A stretch of DNA of 64,000 nucleotides, taken from positions 6,833,501 to 6,897,500 of the forward strand of contig NZ_JAPEPO010000001.1 of NCBI RefSeq assembly GCF_026340095.1. The letters run 5' to 3'. Of the stretch, positions 41,257 to 51,006 are shown piece by piece. Position 1 is the first letter of the stretch, and each line of letters starts with the position of its first letter. Below the pieces are notes generated by a model. That model did no database searches and was not told where the DNA came from. It saw nothing but the letters and a program-made list of their open reading frames with translations. Source of the stretch: Streptomyces sp. NBC_01446. GTDB taxonomy: Bacteria; Actinomycetota; Actinomycetes; Streptomycetales; Streptomycetaceae. The translations under genes and the position numbers were made by a program.

Positions 41257-44127
41257 ATGCGCTTTCGCGGGAAGTCCATCCGCCGGAAGATCGTGGCGTT
41301 GCTCCTGGTGCCGCTGGTATCCCTGACCGCCATCTGGGCTTTCTCCACGGTGATCACGGGCCGCGCCGCGACGCAACTGCTGTCGTCGGGGAGGGTCGCG
41401 GACGAGATCGGCTACCCGATCGCCGACGCCGGCCGGACCCTTCAGGAAGAGCGCCGCCAGACCCTTGTCTATCTGGCCGATCCCCGGGCCTCGGACGCCC
41501 TCTCCAAGCTGCGCAGCCGCCGCAGCGCCTCCGACGAGGCGATGGCCCAGATCAAGGCGAAGGCCGAGAACTCCGGGATCCGCGACGACATGAGCGACGA
41601 CTCCCGGCGCCGCATCTCCACCGTCGTCGAGGGATTCGACGGCATCGAGTCCCTGCGCCGCAACGTCGACGAAGGAACCGTCACCCGCGAGCAGGCCCTC
41701 GACTTCTACAACCGCCTCATCGACCCGACGTACGACTTCCTGCTCACGCTCAGCTCCTTCGACAACTCGACGATGGACCGCCAGGGCCGCGCCGTCATCG
41801 GCGTGCTGCGCGCGCGTGAACTGCTGTCCCGCGAGGACGCGTTGGTCGGCTCGGCGCTCGTCGCCCGCAGGATCACGCACAAGGAACTGCGTCAGGTGTC
41901 CGACCTCGTCGCCCAGCGCGGCATTCTGTACGACACCAGCCTCGCGCTGCTCCCCGACGACGACCGCGCCGAGTTCGAGCGCTACTGGAAAAGCGCCGAC
42001 ACGGCGACCCTGCGCACGGCGGAGAACACACTCGCCGACTCCACGGCCGGCACCCCCAGGGGCGTCACCGCACGCGCCTGGAACGATGCTTCGGGCCAGG
42101 TGCTCGACGAGCTGGTCAAGCGCGACACCGCCGCCACGGAGCGCTATCAGGACCGGGCGCGCCCCGTCGCGATCAATGTCTTCCTGCAGGCCGGAGCCGC
42201 CGGTGTGCTCGGCCTGCTCGCGGTGCTCCTCTCGCTGTTCCTGTCCGTACGCATCGGCCGCGGCCTCGTCCGCGACCTGCGGCGGCTGCGCCTGGAGGCC
42301 CACGAGGCCTCCGGTGTCCGGCTGCCCAGCGTGATGCGCCGCCTCGCGGCCGGCGAACGCGTCGATGTGGAGACCGAGGCCCCCCGCCTGGAGTACGACA
42401 AGAACGAGATCGGGCAGGTCGGTCAGGCGCTCAACACCCTTCAGCGCTCGGCCGTGGAGGCGGCCGTGAAACAGGCCGAACTGCGCCACGGCGTCTCCGA
42501 GGTCTTCGTCAACCTCGCCCGGCGCAGCCAGGTGCTCCTCCACAAGCAGCTCACCCTGCTCGACACGATGGAGCGCAGGACCGAGGACACCGACGAACTC
42601 GCCGACCTGTTCCGCCTCGATCACCTGACCACGCGTATGCGGCGTCACGCGGAGGGCCTGGTGATCCTCTCCGGGGCCGCCCCCTCCCGGCAGTGGCGCA
42701 GGCCCGTCCAGCTCATGGACATCGTCCGGGCCTCCGTCGCCGAGGTGGAGGACTACGAGCGCATCGAGGTCCGGCGCCTGCCGCGCATCGCGGTCACCGG
42801 CCCCGCCGTCGCCGACCTCACCCACCTCGTGGCCGAACTCCTGGAGAACGCCACGGTGTTCTCGCCGCCGCACACCGCCGTGCACGTCATCGGCGAGCGT
42901 GTCGCGAACGGCTTCACCCTGGAGATCCACGACAGGGGCCTCGGCATGGCGGCCGACGCGCTCCTCGACGCCAATCTGCGGCTCGCCGAGACGCCCGAGT
43001 TCGAACTCTCCGACACCGACCGGCTCGGCCTCTTCGTGGTCAGCCGGCTCGCCCAGCGCCAGAACGTCCGCGTCTCGCTCCAGCCGTCCCCGTACGGCGG
43101 CACGACCGCGGTCGTCTTCATCCCGGACACCCTGCTCACCGACGCCCCCGACACCGAGGGCGCCGGCTTCCGTCTCGACCGTCCGAACAGTCCCCGGCGC
43201 GGCGAGGGCCCCGGCGTGCGCTCCCCGAAGCTCTCCACGGCGGGCAGCCCGCTCCCGGGCCTCCCCGCCTCTCTCCTGGACGGGCCCGTGGAGCTGGAGG
43301 CGCCTCTGGCGGCGTCGGACCTCGCGCCCTTCCCCGGCGCTCTCGACGACGAGGACAGCGAACGAGGCGGGCTCTTCCGGCCGCGCCGCCGCCCCGCCGG
43401 GCTCCCCGGAGAGCAGCACCAGCACGCGCGCGACGAGTTCGAGAACCGGCCCGATCCGACGCGTCGCGCCGGTGGACCCGCGGGCCCCGACGCCGATGAA
43501 GCGCCCGTGCCGCTGCCGCGCCGCAGGGCGCCCAAGCTCGTCAGCTCGCACGGCAGGCCCGTCACACACACGAGGCCCGGAGAGTCGGAACCGGACAACC
43601 GCCGCGCAGACGCGCAGCCCGAGACCCCGGGCGGCGTCCCGCCCGAGCCCACGGCCCCGACCCCGGACACCCCCCGGGACACGTACCGTCCGGAAGCCCC
43701 GGAGGGACCCCGCGAGCGCCGCCTCACGTCGGCGTCCGTGCCGGACCTGCCGCGCAGGCGCGCCCGTGCCGAGGCCCCGGAGGACGTGACCCCCGCACGT
43801 CGCCCGGATCCGGTGCGCGACCCCGCGTTGGAACCGGCCGCCGACGCCCCCGCGCCGAGCGCGCCGAGTGGTCTGCCCCGCCGTGTACGGCAGGCCAATC
43901 TCGCCCCGCAGCTCAAGGAAGGACCCGACCTGCGCGCCGACCGCGTCGCAGACCGGGAGGGGCCCAACCACTCGGACAGCCCCGCCGAGCGCGACGCCGA
44001 CGAGGTCCGCAACAGGATGGCCTCGCTCCAGCGAGGCTGGCGCCGCGGCCGCGAGGAGAACGCCGCAGGCGACGACGCCTCCGACGGCACAGCACAGGGA
44101 ACGACATCTGAGGGGGACGGTCGATGA
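41257..44127 (+). CDS. Conservon sensor histidine kinase-like protein (CvnA)
   Basis: The product is 956 residues. TM1 is at about 12-32 (VALLLVPLVSLTAIWAFST). An extracellular nitrate/nitrite-sensing-type helical domain runs to about 300, and TM2 at about 305-330 leads into a HAMP segment. The dimerisation region (NLARRSQVLLHKQLTLLDTM) precedes an HATPase domain with the N-box ELLENAT and G1 box DRGLGM. The typical phospho-acceptor His box is not evident, as in other conservon kinases. Residues about 640-956 are a Pro/Arg-rich disordered tail. It forms a membrane complex with CvnB, C and D that resembles eukaryotic GPCR signalling. RBS GGGGGAGG is strong. Confidence 0.92.
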   Translation: MRFRGKSIRRKIVALLLVPLVSLTAIWAFSTVITGRAATQLLSSGRVADEIGYPIADAGRTLQEERRQTLVYLADPRASDALSKLRSRRSASDEAMAQIKAKAENSGIRDDMSDDSRRRISTVVEGFDGIESLRRNVDEGTVTREQALDFYNRLIDPTYDFLLTLSSFDNSTMDRQGRAVIGVLRARELLSREDALVGSALVARRITHKELRQVSDLVAQRGILYDTSLALLPDDDRAEFERYWKSADTATLRTAENTLADSTAGTPRGVTARAWNDASGQVLDELVKRDTAATERYQDRARPVAINVFLQAGAAGVLGLLAVLLSLFLSVRIGRGLVRDLRRLRLEAHEASGVRLPSVMRRLAAGERVDVETEAPRLEYDKNEIGQVGQALNTLQRSAVEAAVKQAELRHGVSEVFVNLARRSQVLLHKQLTLLDTMERRTEDTDELADLFRLDHLTTRMRRHAEGLVILSGAAPSRQWRRPVQLMDIVRASVAEVEDYERIEVRRLPRIAVTGPAVADLTHLVAELLENATVFSPPHTAVHVIGERVANGFTLEIHDRGLGMAADALLDANLRLAETPEFELSDTDRLGLFVVSRLAQRQNVRVSLQPSPYGGTTAVVFIPDTLLTDAPDTEGAGFRLDRPNSPRRGEGPGVRSPKLSTAGSPLPGLPASLLDGPVELEAPLAASDLAPFPGALDDEDSERGGLFRPRRRPAGLPGEQHQHARDEFENRPDPTRRAGGPAGPDADEAPVPLPRRRAPKLVSSHGRPVTHTRPGESEPDNRRADAQPETPGGVPPEPTAPTPDTPRDTYRPEAPEGPRERRLTSASVPDLPRRRARAEAPEDVTPARRPDPVRDPALEPAADAPAPSAPSGLPRRVRQANLAPQLKEGPDLRADRVADREGPNHSDSPAERDADEVRNRMASLQRGWRRGREENAAGDDASDGTAQGTTSEGDGR

Positions 44128-44564
44128 CCGCACCGAAGGCCGCCGCACACACCACCGCGAACGGCGGTTCCGGGGAGCTGAACTGGCTCCTGGACGACCT
44201 GGTGGAGCGCGTCGCCAGTATCCGCAAGGCGCTCGTGCTGTCCGGGGACGGCCTCCCGACCGGGGTCTCCCAGGACCTCACCCGGGAGGACAGCGAGCAC
44301 CTCGCCGCCGTCGCCTCCGGCTTCCACAGCCTGGCCAAGGGGGTCGGCCGGCACTTCGAGGCGGGCAGCGTCCGCCAGACCGTCGTGGAGCTGGACGACG
44401 CCTTCCTCTTCGTCACGGCCGCCGGCGACGGCAGCTGCCTCGCCGTCCTGTCGGACGCGGACTCCGACGTCGGCCTCGTCGCGTACGAGATGACCTTGCT
44501 GGTCAAGCGGGTCGGCGTGCATCTCGGGACCGCGCCGCGCACCGATCTGTCCGCCGGCGGGTAG
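44124..44564 (+). CDS. Conservon roadblock/LC7 protein (CvnB)
   Basis: This 146-residue roadblock/LC7 fold starts at ATG 44124, overlapping the cvnA stop. ELNWLLDDLVERVASIRKAL and LVLSGDGLP-type strands (here VLSGDGLPTGVS) are typical, and LAVLSDADSDVGLVAYEM closes the sheet. CvnB homologues bind and modulate the CvnD GTPase. The gene keeps the canonical conservon order. Confidence 0.93.
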   Translation: MTAPKAAAHTTANGGSGELNWLLDDLVERVASIRKALVLSGDGLPTGVSQDLTREDSEHLAAVASGFHSLAKGVGRHFEAGSVRQTVVELDDAFLFVTAAGDGSCLAVLSDADSDVGLVAYEMTLLVKRVGVHLGTAPRTDLSAGG

Positions 44565-44573
44565 TGGGCCGGT

Positions 44574-44978
44574 ATGAGCCCTGACGGGGAGGGGACACAG
44601 GAGACGCACCACTGGTTCGACGACGACGCCGGACCGGTGGTCCGCCCGTACGCCATGACACGTGGCCGCACCACCAGCGCGGCCCAGCATCGTCTCGACC
44701 TGATCGCGGTCGTCGTCGCGGAACACCGCACCGGCGACCCCGCCGCCGACCAGACGCTGTCCCCGGAGCACGTGGACATCGTCGGGCTGTGCCGCGACAG
44801 CCCTCAGTCGGTGGCGGAACTCGCCGCGGAACTCGACCTTCCGATCGGCGTCGTACGTGTCCTCATCGGCGATCTCGTCGACGAGGAACTGGTCCATGTG
44901 ACGCGGCCCGTACCCCCTGCCGAGCTCCCGGACGAGAGTATTCTGCGCGACGTGATCAACGGTCTCAGGGCGCTCTGA
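44574..44978 (+). CDS. Conservon DUF742 protein (CvnC)
   Basis: This 134-residue DUF742 protein has PVVRPYAMTRGRT near the N-terminus. A winged-helix-like region follows (PQSVAELAAELDLPIGVVRV, LIGDLVDEELVHV), ending in ILRDVINGLRAL. It is 9 bp after cvnB. In other conservons cvnD follows within a few bases; here the next gene is a 1215-residue 5-oxoprolinase and the GTPase comes 3.7 kb later. Confidence 0.93.
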   Translation: MSPDGEGTQETHHWFDDDAGPVVRPYAMTRGRTTSAAQHRLDLIAVVVAEHRTGDPAADQTLSPEHVDIVGLCRDSPQSVAELAAELDLPIGVVRVLIGDLVDEELVHVTRPVPPAELPDESILRDVINGLRAL

Positions 44979-45050
44979 CCCACGCGTACACCGAGGCCAC
45001 ACACGGGGGTGGGGACCAGGCGAGCAGCGGGGCGAACAACGGAGACGCAC

Positions 45051-48000
45051 GTGACAGGCTGGCAGTTCTGGATCGACCGTGGCGGCACGTTCACCGATGT
45101 CGTCGCGCGGCACCCCGACGGACGCCTGCTCACCCACAAGCTCCTTTCCGACAACCCCGCCCGCTACCGCGACCCCGCCGTCGCCGCGATCCGCGAACTC
45201 CTCGACGACGAGGGCGAGCCGGGGCACACCAGCGTCGACTCCGTCCGCATGGGCACCACCGTCGCCACCAACGCCCTCCTGGAACGCAAGGGCGAACGCA
45301 CCGCCCTCGTGGTCACCCGGGGCTTTCGCGACGCCTTGCCCATCGCGTACCAGAACAGGCCTCGCATCTTCGCGCGCCGCATCGAACTGCCCGAACTGCT
45401 CCACGAACGGGTCATCGAAGCCGACGAGCGCGTCGACGCCCACGGCGCCGTCCTCACCCCCCTCGACACGGACGCACTCGAAGTGTCGCTGCGCCAGGCG
45501 TACGACGACGGGATCAGGGCCCTCGCCGTCGTCTGCATGCACAGCCATCTGTACCCCGACCACGAGCGGCGGATCGGCGCCCTCGCGGCCCGGATCGGCT
45601 TCCCGCAGATCTCGCTCTCCAGCGAGGTCAGCCCCCTGATGAAGCTCGTCCCGCGCGGCGACACGACGGTCGTCGACGCCTACCTGTCGCCGGTCCTTCG
45701 CCGCTACGTCCAGCAGGTGGCGGATCAACTCGCGGGCGTACGCCTGATGTTCATGCAGTCCAACGGCGGGCTCACCGAGGCCGGACAGTTCCGCGGGAAG
45801 GACGCCATCCTGTCCGGACCCGCCGGCGGCATCGTCGGCATGGCCCGGGTCTCCCGCCTCGCCGGCTTCGACCGGGTCATCGGCTTCGACATGGGCGGCA
45901 CGTCCACGGACGTGTCGCACTACGCGGGGGAGTACGAGCGCGTCTTCACCACGCAGATCGCCGGCGTGCGCCTGCGCGCCCCCATGCTCGACATCCACAC
46001 CGTCGCGGCCGGCGGGGGGTCCGTCCTTCACTTCGACGGCAGCCGCTACCGCGTGGGCCCCGACTCCGCGGGCGCCGACCCGGGACCCGCCTGCTACCGA
46101 GGCGGCGGCCCGCTCACCGTCACCGACGCGAACGTGGCCCTCGGGCGGATCCAACCCGCCCATTTCCCCGCAGTGTTCGGCCCCGACGGGGACCAGCCCC
46201 TGGACCACACCCTCGTACGGGACCGTTTCGCCGCGCTGGCCCGCGACATCCGCGACCGCACCGGCGACGACCGCACTCCGGAACAGGTCGCGGAGGGCTA
46301 TCTGCAGATCGCCGTCGCCAACATCGCGAACGCCGTGAAGCGGATCTCCGTCCAGAAGGGCCACGACGTCACCCGCTACGCCCTCACCACCTTTGGCGGG
46401 GCGGGCGGCCAGCACGCGTGCCGCGTCGCCGACTCGCTCGGCATCCGCACCGTCCTCGTACCGCCCATGGCCGGAGTCCTGTCCGCGCTCGGCATCGGTC
46501 TCGCCGACACGACCGCCATGCGTGAGCAGTCCGTCGAGGCACCGCTCGAACCGTCCGCCATGCCGCACGTCCACAAGACCGCCGACGACCTGGAGGGCGC
46601 GGCCCGCGCCGAACTCCTCGCCGAGGATGTGCCCGAGGACCGTATCCGTGTCGCCCGCCGGGCCCAACTGCGCTACGACGGCACCGACACCACGCTCACC
46701 GTGGAACTCACGGAGCCCGACACGATGCGCGCCGCCTTCGAAGAACGCCATCGCGCCACCTACTCCTTCACCCTCGACCGCCCTCTCGTCGTCGAAGCAC
46801 TCTCCGTCGAAGCTACCGGCCTCACCGCACCCCCCGACCTGTCCGCCCTCGCACCCCGCTCGGCCCCGCCCGCCGCCCCGGAAACCGTCAGCCTCCACAC
46901 CGGCGGCACCTGGCGCGACGTGCCCCTGCACCGACGCGACCAACTGCCGCCCGGCGAAAGCGTCACCGGACCCGCGATCATCGCCGAGTCCGGCTCCACG
47001 ACGGTCGTGGACGACGGCTGGCGAGCGGCCGTGACGGACGACGGCCACCTGACCATGGAACGGGCGGCGGTCACGGAGAGTTCCGACATCGGCACGGCAG
47101 CCGACCCCGTACTCCTCGAAGTCTTCAACAACCTCTTCATGTCGATCGCCGAACAGATGGGCGCCCGACTGGAGTCCACCTCCCAGTCGGTCAACATCAA
47201 GGAGCGCCTCGACTTCTCCTGCGCGCTCTTCGACCCTGACGGCAGCCTCGTCGCGAACGCCCCCCACATCCCCGTCCACCTGGGATCCATGGGCACCAGC
47301 GTCAAGGAGGTCATCCGCCGGCGCGGCACGCGCATGCAGCCGGGGGACACATACGCGGTCAACGACCCCTACCACGGGGGCACCCACCTCCCCGACGTCA
47401 CCGTCGTCACCCCGGTCTTCGACACGGAGGGTGAGCGGATCCTGTTCTACGTCGCCTCGCGCGGCCACCACGCGGAGATCGGCGGCATCGCCCCCGGCTC
47501 CATGCCCGCGGGCAGCCGCACCATCGAAGAGGAAGGCATCCTCTTCGACAACTGGCTGCTCGTCGAAGGGGGCCGCTTCCGTGAGACGGAGACCCTGGGC
47601 CTGCTCACCGGCGGCCCGTATCCGTCGCGCAACCCGCGCACCAACCTCGCCGACCTGCGCGCCCAGATCGCCGCCAACCAGAAGGGCGTCGACGAAGTCG
47701 CCCGCATGATCGACCACTTCGGGCTCGACGTCGTCCAGGCGTACATGAAGCACGTGCAGGACAACGCGGAGGAAGCTGTGCGCCGCGTTGTCGACGCACT
47801 GCAGGACGGCGAGTTCGCCTATGAGACCGACTCGGGCGCCATGATCCGAGTCCGGGTCACCGTGGACCGCGAGCAGCGCAGCGCGACCGTCGATTTCAGC
47901 GGCACGTCACCGCAGCTCGCCACCAACTTCAACGCCCCCTTCGCCGTCGTCAACGCGGCCGTCCTGTACGTCTTCCGGACCCTCGTGGACGACGACATCC

Positions 48001-48698
48001 CCCTCAACGACGGCTGCCTGCGCCCCTTGCGCATCGTCGTCCCGCCCGGCTCGTTCCTCGCCCCCGAGCCGCCCGCCGCCGTCGTCGCCGGCAACGTGGA
48101 GACCTCCCAGGCCATCACCGGCGCCCTCTACGCGGCCCTGGGCGTCCAGGCCGAGGGCTCCGGGACGATGAACAACGTGACCTTCGGCAACGAGAGCCAC
48201 CAGTACTACGAGACCGTGGCCTCGGGCTCCGGAGCCGGCGACGGCTTCGACGGAGCGCCCGTCGTACAGACCCACATGACCAACTCGCGGCTCACCGACC
48301 CCGAGGTCCTCGAGTGGCGACTGCCCGTCCTGCTCGAGGAGTTCGCCGTGCGGCGAGGCAGCGGGGGCCCCGGCCGGTGGCGCGGCGGCGACGGCGCCGT
48401 ACGCCGCCTCCGCTTCCTCGAACCCATGACCGTGTCCACCCTCTCGCAGCACCGCAGGGTCCCGCCGTACGGCATGGCGGGCGGCGCGCCGGGGGCCCTG
48501 GGCGCCAACTCCGTGGAGCACCCCGACGGCACGGTCGACCGGCTCGCCGGCAGCGACTCGGCGGACGTGCTCCCCGGCGACGTACTCGTCATCGAAACCC
48601 CCGGAGGCGGCGGATACGGTCCGCCGCCGCCCGCCGGGAACGACCACAGCGACAGCAGTGAGGCAGGAGAAGACAGCCATGATCTTCGGGCGTTCTGA
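45051..48698 (+). CDS. Fused 5-oxoprolinase / hydantoinase A-B (OplAH type)
   Basis: The product is 1215 residues in two domains. HyuA (1 to about 680) has the N-terminal RGGTFTDVVARHPDG, SNGGLTEAGQFRG, GFDMGGTSTDVSHY actin-like ATPase motifs. HyuB (about 690-1200) has NIKERLDFSCALFD, HIPVHLGSMG and YAVNDPYHGGTHLPD. It would hydrolyse 5-oxoproline (or a hydantoin) using ATP. GTG 45051 has GGAGA upstream. It lies inside a conservon, between cvnC and cvnD, and its end overlaps cvnD by 20 nt. It may compensate for the decayed pxpC at 18.4 kb. Confidence 0.9.
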   Translation: MTGWQFWIDRGGTFTDVVARHPDGRLLTHKLLSDNPARYRDPAVAAIRELLDDEGEPGHTSVDSVRMGTTVATNALLERKGERTALVVTRGFRDALPIAYQNRPRIFARRIELPELLHERVIEADERVDAHGAVLTPLDTDALEVSLRQAYDDGIRALAVVCMHSHLYPDHERRIGALAARIGFPQISLSSEVSPLMKLVPRGDTTVVDAYLSPVLRRYVQQVADQLAGVRLMFMQSNGGLTEAGQFRGKDAILSGPAGGIVGMARVSRLAGFDRVIGFDMGGTSTDVSHYAGEYERVFTTQIAGVRLRAPMLDIHTVAAGGGSVLHFDGSRYRVGPDSAGADPGPACYRGGGPLTVTDANVALGRIQPAHFPAVFGPDGDQPLDHTLVRDRFAALARDIRDRTGDDRTPEQVAEGYLQIAVANIANAVKRISVQKGHDVTRYALTTFGGAGGQHACRVADSLGIRTVLVPPMAGVLSALGIGLADTTAMREQSVEAPLEPSAMPHVHKTADDLEGAARAELLAEDVPEDRIRVARRAQLRYDGTDTTLTVELTEPDTMRAAFEERHRATYSFTLDRPLVVEALSVEATGLTAPPDLSALAPRSAPPAAPETVSLHTGGTWRDVPLHRRDQLPPGESVTGPAIIAESGSTTVVDDGWRAAVTDDGHLTMERAAVTESSDIGTAADPVLLEVFNNLFMSIAEQMGARLESTSQSVNIKERLDFSCALFDPDGSLVANAPHIPVHLGSMGTSVKEVIRRRGTRMQPGDTYAVNDPYHGGTHLPDVTVVTPVFDTEGERILFYVASRGHHAEIGGIAPGSMPAGSRTIEEEGILFDNWLLVEGGRFRETETLGLLTGGPYPSRNPRTNLADLRAQIAANQKGVDEVARMIDHFGLDVVQAYMKHVQDNAEEAVRRVVDALQDGEFAYETDSGAMIRVRVTVDREQRSATVDFSGTSPQLATNFNAPFAVVNAAVLYVFRTLVDDDIPLNDGCLRPLRIVVPPGSFLAPEPPAAVVAGNVETSQAITGALYAALGVQAEGSGTMNNVTFGNESHQYYETVASGSGAGDGFDGAPVVQTHMTNSRLTDPEVLEWRLPVLLEEFAVRRGSGGPGRWRGGDGAVRRLRFLEPMTVSTLSQHRRVPPYGMAGGAPGALGANSVEHPDGTVDRLAGSDSADVLPGDVLVIETPGGGGYGPPPPAGNDHSDSSEAGEDSHDLRAF

Positions 48699-49284
48699 GC
48701 GCGGCAAGCCCCCAGTGGAGCCCGTCACGCTCAAGATCCTCGTGGCCGGCGGATTCGGCGTGGGCAAGACGACGCTCGTCGGCGCGGTCAGCGAGATCAA
48801 GCCCCTGCGCACCGAGGAGCTGCTCAGCGAGGCGGGCCGCCCGCTCGACGACACCCGGGGCGTCGAGGGCAAGCACACCACCACGGTCGCCATGGACTTC
48901 GGCCGGATCACGCTCCGCGAGGACCTGGTGCTCTACCTCTTCGGCACCCCCGGGCAGGACCGTTTCTGGTTCCTGTGGGACGAGCTGGCGACCGGCGCTC
49001 TGGGTGCCGTCGTCCTCGCCGACACCCGCCGCCTGGAGGACTGCTTCGCCGCCGTCGACTACTTCGAGCGGCGCTCCATACCGTTCGTCGTGGGCGTCAA
49101 CTGCTTCGACGGGTCGGCCCGTTACCCGGCCGACGCTGTACGCCAAGCCCTCGACCTCGACTCCGACGCGCCTGTCCTGCTGTGCGACGCGCGCGAGAAG
49201 GAGACCGTCAAGGAGGTCCTCATCGGCGTCGTCGAGCACGCGATGGCCGTGGGCGCGCGCCGCCGCCAGCCGGCCACCACCTGA
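48679..49284 (+). CDS. Conservon small GTPase (CvnD)
   Basis: The product is 201 residues. G1 is GGFGVGKTT, the G2 region lies in HTTTVAMDFG, G3 is FGTPGQDRF (the usual DxxG replaced by TPGQ, as in Rab/MglA-like conservon GTPases), G4 is NCFDG and G5 CDARE. ATG 48679 follows GAGGCAGGAGAAG. It is separated from cvnABC by the oxoprolinase gene but lies on the same strand and overlaps it, so read-through or coupling could still link it. No cvnE (cytochrome P450) follows. Confidence 0.93.
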   Translation: MIFGRSERGKPPVEPVTLKILVAGGFGVGKTTLVGAVSEIKPLRTEELLSEAGRPLDDTRGVEGKHTTTVAMDFGRITLREDLVLYLFGTPGQDRFWFLWDELATGALGAVVLADTRRLEDCFAAVDYFERRSIPFVVGVNCFDGSARYPADAVRQALDLDSDAPVLLCDAREKETVKEVLIGVVEHAMAVGARRRQPATT

Positions 49285-49319
49285 ACCACCCGCACAATGA
49301 CGGAGGACATGGGAACGGC

Positions 49320-49387
49320 CCGCACCCTCGCCGACCGGGGTGCGGACCGTCGTCCACGCGCGCGTGGCCCTCAACAGGACCACGCGC
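49320..49387. terminator. Two hairpins between cvnD and glpK
   Basis: An 8-bp stem lies at 49320-49345 (CCGCACCC/GGGTGCGG). A second 8-bp stem lies at 49360-49387 (GCGCGTGG/CCACGCGC, 12-nt loop). Both are between convergent cvnD and glpK. No T-run is present, which is normal in Streptomyces. Confidence 0.5.
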
Positions 49388-49413
49388 CAGTCACCAGAGG
49401 CGCGCGCCGACCG

Positions 49414-50931
49414 TCACGCCTCGTCGTCGTGCCAGCCGAAGCTCTGCTCCACGGCCTTGCGCCAGTTGCGGTACTCGCGCTCACGCGTCGCGCCGTCCAT
49501 GGCCGGCGTCCACTCCGCGTCGCGCTGCCAGTGCGCCTTGAGCTCGTCCCGGTCGTTCCACACTCCCGTAGCGAGCCCGGCCGCGTACGCGGCGCCCAGG
49601 CACGTCGTCTCCGACACCCGCGGCCGGATCACCGGCACCCCGAGGACGTCTGCCTGATGCTGCATCAGCAGATTGTTCTTGGTCATGCCGCCGTCGACCT
49701 TCAGTGTCGTGATCTGCACTCCGGAGTCCTGGTACATCGCGTCGACGACCTCGCGCGTCTGCCAGCTCGTCGCCTCCAGGACGGCCCGCGCCAGGTGGGC
49801 CTTGGTGACGTACCGTGTCAGCCCCGTGACGACACCGCGCGCGTCCGAGCGCCAGTACGGCGCGAACAGACCCGAGAACGCCGGCACGATGTAGGCGCCG
49901 CCGTTGTCACTCACACTCGCCGCGAGCGTCTCGATCTCGTCGGCCGTGCGGATGATCCCGAGCTGGTCGCGGAACCACTGCACCAGGGCGCCGGTGATCG
50001 CGATCGACCCTTCGAGGCAGTACACCGGTGCCTCGGAGCCGATCTTGTACCCCATCGTGGTGAGCAGTCCGTGCTTCGAGGGGACGGGCCGGTTCCCGGT
50101 GTTGAGCAGCAGGAAACTGCCTGTGCCGTACGTGTTCTTGGCCGTTCCCGTGTCGTAGCAGGCCTGCCCGAAGATCGCGGCCTGCTGGTCGCCGAGCGCG
50201 GACGCGACCGGCACCCCGGCGAGCTGGCCGACGGCCGTCCCGTAGACCTCGGCCGACGACCTGATCTCCGGAAGCACCGCCTCGGGCACGTTCATCGCCG
50301 ACAGGATCCCCTGGTCCCACTGGAGCGTCTCCAGGTTCATCAGCATGGTGCGACCGGCGTTGGTGACGTCGGTGACGTGCACGCCCCCGTCCGTGCCGCC
50401 GGTCAGGTTCCAGATGAGCCAGGAGTCGATGGTGCCGAACGCGATCTCGCCCCGCTCGGCGCGGGCGCGCAGCCCCGGCACGTTGTCGAGCAGCCAGGCC
50501 GCCTTGGGTCCGGAGAAGTAGCTCGCGAGCGGCAGACCGGTCTGCTCACGGAAGCGGTCCTGCCCGTCCGTCCCGCCCAGTTCGTTGCACAGGGCCGACG
50601 TACGGGTGTCCTGCCACACGATCGCGTTGTGCACGGGGCGACCCGTGGCCCGGTCCCAAAGGACCGTCGTCTCCCGCTGGTTGGTGATGCCGAGGGCGCT
50701 CAGATCGTCGGCGCGCAGCCCGGCCTTGGCGAGCGCGCCGGCGAGCACGGCCTGCACCTTGGACCAGATCTCGGTGGCGTCGTGCTCCACCCAGCCGGGC
50801 TTCGGGAAGATCTGCCGGTGCTCGCGCTGGTCGACGGCGACGATCTCCCCGCCGTGGTTGAAGATGATGCAGCGGCTCGACGTGGTGCCCTGGTCGATGG
50901 CGGCTACGTACTTCACATCGTTGTCGGGCAT
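49414..50931 (-). CDS. glpK: Glycerol kinase
   Basis: This 505-residue FGGY kinase has AIDQGTTSSRCIIFN, WQDTRTSALC, GALGDQQAAIFGQ-type (SALGDQQAAIFGQ) and GTAKNTYGTGSFLLLNTG, plus a C-terminal DGGMTKN motif, all diagnostic of GlpK. It phosphorylates glycerol to glycerol 3-phosphate. It is 75 bp downstream of glpF. No glpD or gylR-type regulator is adjacent, so this is a minimal glpFK unit; the genome probably has a separate gyl operon. Confidence 0.96.
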   Translation of the reverse strand: MPDNDVKYVAAIDQGTTSSRCIIFNHGGEIVAVDQREHRQIFPKPGWVEHDATEIWSKVQAVLAGALAKAGLRADDLSALGITNQRETTVLWDRATGRPVHNAIVWQDTRTSALCNELGGTDGQDRFREQTGLPLASYFSGPKAAWLLDNVPGLRARAERGEIAFGTIDSWLIWNLTGGTDGGVHVTDVTNAGRTMLMNLETLQWDQGILSAMNVPEAVLPEIRSSAEVYGTAVGQLAGVPVASALGDQQAAIFGQACYDTGTAKNTYGTGSFLLLNTGNRPVPSKHGLLTTMGYKIGSEAPVYCLEGSIAITGALVQWFRDQLGIIRTADEIETLAASVSDNGGAYIVPAFSGLFAPYWRSDARGVVTGLTRYVTKAHLARAVLEATSWQTREVVDAMYQDSGVQITTLKVDGGMTKNNLLMQHQADVLGVPVIRPRVSETTCLGAAYAAGLATGVWNDRDELKAHWQRDAEWTPAMDGATREREYRNWRKAVEQSFGWHDDEA

Positions 50932-51006
50932 GTGACTCCCCTTCGTCTTCGTCCGAGGTCCCCGCGCGCGGGGACGCGATAGCGGCGTGGCGCGGCCCGG
51001 CCGCGG

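Noticed and set aside
42753..47753. 1666-codon minus-strand open frame under the conservon and oxoprolinase
   Set aside because: It is a mirror of strongly conserved plus-strand genes; the translation is low-complexity without motifs.
49297..50982. 561-codon plus-strand frame opposite glpK
   Set aside because: It lies entirely opposite glycerol kinase with no recognisable motif and no upstream promoter beyond cvnD.
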